Assembly: GCF_010183535.1 (NCBI RefSeq)
Contig: NC_071331.1
Location: 6,758,001 to 6,822,000, forward strand
Reading direction: 5' to 3'
From: Caenorhabditis remanei
Taxonomy: Eukaryota; Nematoda; Chromadorea; Rhabditida; Rhabditidae
DNA: 64,000 bases
How positions within the stretch are numbered: the stretch's first letter is position 1; every line of letters starts with the position of its first letter. A program made the translations under genes and the position numbers. Positions 62,710 through 64,000 of this stretch are shown here, piece after piece. The notes beneath the pieces are model-generated. The model worked only from the letters and a program-made list of their open reading frames with translations. It had not been told where the DNA came from and searched no databases.

Positions 62710-63726
62710 CACGGCGGGGCAGCCGCGACGCGCGGACTCCGCAGCCAAATTCCTCGGCCCCGATGAGGCGGCGCGCGAAATTCAAACGCCAATTTTTCTC
62801 ACAAAGCGCGCTGACAGGCTTTTCCACGTTTTCTGGAAAGTATTGGATATATTTAACACATTACAGATGATGTTAACTGAAACAGACAATTTTACAATAG
62901 TGCAAATTATGGAGTAACAAAAAATCTCGATTATAATTACTTTTTATCAAAGAAAACGAGTATTTTGAGAAAAAAGGTCATTTTCTAAAAAACTGAACTG
63001 GATTTTTTGCTGAAACAGTTTTCTAAAGTAAAATGAGGGTCTAGAATTCAATAAAAACATCAGTTTCGGGCTATTGAAACATTTTGAAGGTTGTTTTTCT
63101 TTGAAAATGTCGAAAAATTAGAGAAAAAAACAATAAATTATTTATTTTCTCAAAAACTGAACTGGATTTTTTTCTGAAACAGTTGTCTAAAGTAAAATGA
63201 GGGTCTAGAATTTGATTAAAACATCAGTTTCAGTCTATTGAAACATTTTGAAGGCCGTTTTTTTGGAAAATGTCGAAAAAATAGGCAAAAATAGTTTATT
63301 TTTCAATTTTTTTCAAAAACTGGACTGGATTTTTTGGTGAAACAGTTCCCTATAGTAAAATCAGGCTATAAAATTTAATAAAAAGATTAGTTTCAGTCGA
63401 TTGAAACATTTTGAAGGTCTTTTCAGTTTATTTCTCACATCAACACAAACTTCTAAGCCCTCACACTTAATTTTCCATATACGTTATCTGAATTAGTGTT
63501 TTTATTTTCGTTCAAAGCAATTTTTGCCGATAAAGTCTTTTTCTCACAAAAAAAACCACATTTTATCATTTTTTATGTGGTTTTCTGCACTTAAAATCAT
63601 TTCTATATCATTTTCGGGTTACTGCATACACGAGTCCGCAATCACCGTGTGAAGTGTACACAACTTTTTCGGCTGAGTATTTAATGCGGATTTTTCTAGG
63701 CCACGCGTCGCCTCAGCCCCGCCGTG
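62710..63726. mobile_element. 1017-bp element with CACGGCGGGGC ends
   Basis: Imperfect terminal inverted repeats of about 26 bp (CACGGCGGGGC, then CGACGCG, then GG at both ends) with a 5-bp duplication CAACT (62705-62709, 63727-63731). The GC-rich ends contrast with an AT-rich interior. It sits in the long intron between the two zinc-finger exons of copy 4 and is absent from the same intron in copies 1-3. No transposase is encoded; the superfamily is uncertain. Confidence 0.8.
62990..63420. repeat. Three tandem units of about 163 bp inside the CACGGCGGGGC element
   Basis: Each unit carries AACTGGATTTTTT, a GAAACAGTT word, AGTAAAATGAGGGTCTA or a variant, and TATTGAAACATTTTGAAGG. Units start near 62990, 63158 and 63318. 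Each includes TGAAACAG, the complement of CTGTTTCA. Confidence 0.85.
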
Positions 63727-64000
63727 CAACTCCAAATCAAACTCACGCAAAACACTAACTGTACACTCTCCATTCGCCGCACATTCCAACTGATCCGCCT
63801 TGAGAAGTGCTCGACGGAAAAATCCTTTACATCCGACACAGCTGAGAGCTCCATAGTGTTGGGTGGCTTTTTCGACTCCGCAGACTTAAAAGTTTACAGT
63901 TTTTCTGTTTTTTAAAGTTTTTATTTTGTGCTGACTGATTCAGGCTGGAATTGTTGTTCATCAATGGACTAAATTCTGATTCAAAACGTTAGGCCATCTC

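Larger units (their letters stand above)
39778..63345. promoter_or_regulatory. Cluster of CTGTTTCA (21U-RNA promoter core) octamers
   Basis: By eye, CTGTTTCA occurs on the plus strand at 42576, 44641, 47274, 49724, 50007, 56714, 56943 and 62613, and on the minus strand at 39778-39785, 43914-43921, 46094-46101, 61749-61756, 62878-62885, 63011-63018, 63175-63182 and 63338-63345. Outside this region I found only 286, 599, 7653 and 11317, and none between 12 and 39 kb. Most lie in AT-rich introns or spacers. The octamer is the core of the upstream motif of C. elegans 21U-RNA (piRNA) genes. Whether these sites fire is inference; some are copies made by duplication of the array. Confidence 0.5.
58816..63886 (-). 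pseudogene. Nuclear hormone receptor copy 4 (ligand-binding domain deleted, splice site lost)
   Basis: Exons: 63747 to about 63886 (first zinc finger, all Cys intact, but the acceptor CAGG is replaced by AAG), 61664-61736 (second finger), 61133-61551 (the best-preserved exon 5, with its TTTCAG acceptor and VRPNRDAPSKPRKP), 60944-61092 (exon 6 with the 13 nt present), about 60832-60894 (only the start of exon 7), 60527-60745, 60174-60284, 59273-59338, 58816-59226 (tail intact to QYAS). Most of exon 7 is missing after VYREL, removing the central helices and running into a stop. Exons 1 and 2 would lie beyond the window. Confidence 0.85.

Overview
This is nematode nuclear DNA, almost certainly from a Caenorhabditis species. 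It is AT-rich, introns end in TTTCAG, many introns are 45-55 nt, TTTCAG-type acceptors sit just upstream of start codons (spliced-leader sites), and the dispersed repeats are of Caenorhabditis type. I cannot name the species. All gene models were assembled by hand from splice sites and reading frame; each complete model has a coding length divisible by three.

Layout. 1-4300 holds mobile-element remnants and an inverted, partial duplication of the next gene. 4303-11772 (minus) encodes a CRTAP/leprecan-type ER collagen chaperone with a 5.4-kb first intron that contains two MITEs and an array of heat-shock-element-like repeats. 12070-15366 (minus) encodes a mitochondrial 2Fe-2S ferredoxin. 276 bp away, divergently, lie CNOT11 (15643-26575, plus) and, 280 bp after its stop, the TFIIH p52 subunit (26856-32648, plus), probably an operon. 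Their introns are swollen with satellites and MITEs. 34041-35203 (plus) encodes a three-HMG-box protein, and 37001-38081 (plus) an unrecognised 260-aa protein. The ferredoxin/CNOT11/p52 neighbourhood matches, from memory, a block on the right arm of C. elegans chromosome IV.

38983-64000 is a tandem array of four minus-strand nuclear-hormone-receptor (NHR) gene copies, each about 2-6 kb. Every copy carries at least one disabling lesion, and the lesions differ: a shared 13-nt deletion, exon deletions, a hAT-like MITE inside a coding exon, a dead mariner in an intron, and indels. Intact copies of this receptor would have a C4 zinc-finger DNA-binding domain, a ligand-binding domain and a Tyr/Gln/Asn/Pro-rich tail.

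Two signals stand out beyond the genes. First, the CTGTTTCA octamer (core of the Caenorhabditis 21U-RNA/piRNA promoter motif) occurs about 16 times between 39.7 and 63.4 kb but was not seen between 12 and 39 kb, so the decaying array may be a piRNA-producing domain. Second, the window holds at least seven non-autonomous elements (six with a clear 8-bp target duplication) that share one plan: a short terminal repeat beginning CAG or CAT, and an interior made of a family-specific amplified short motif (GGAAGTC, GGAAGAA, GGCCCGG or CGAAAAATTTTT).
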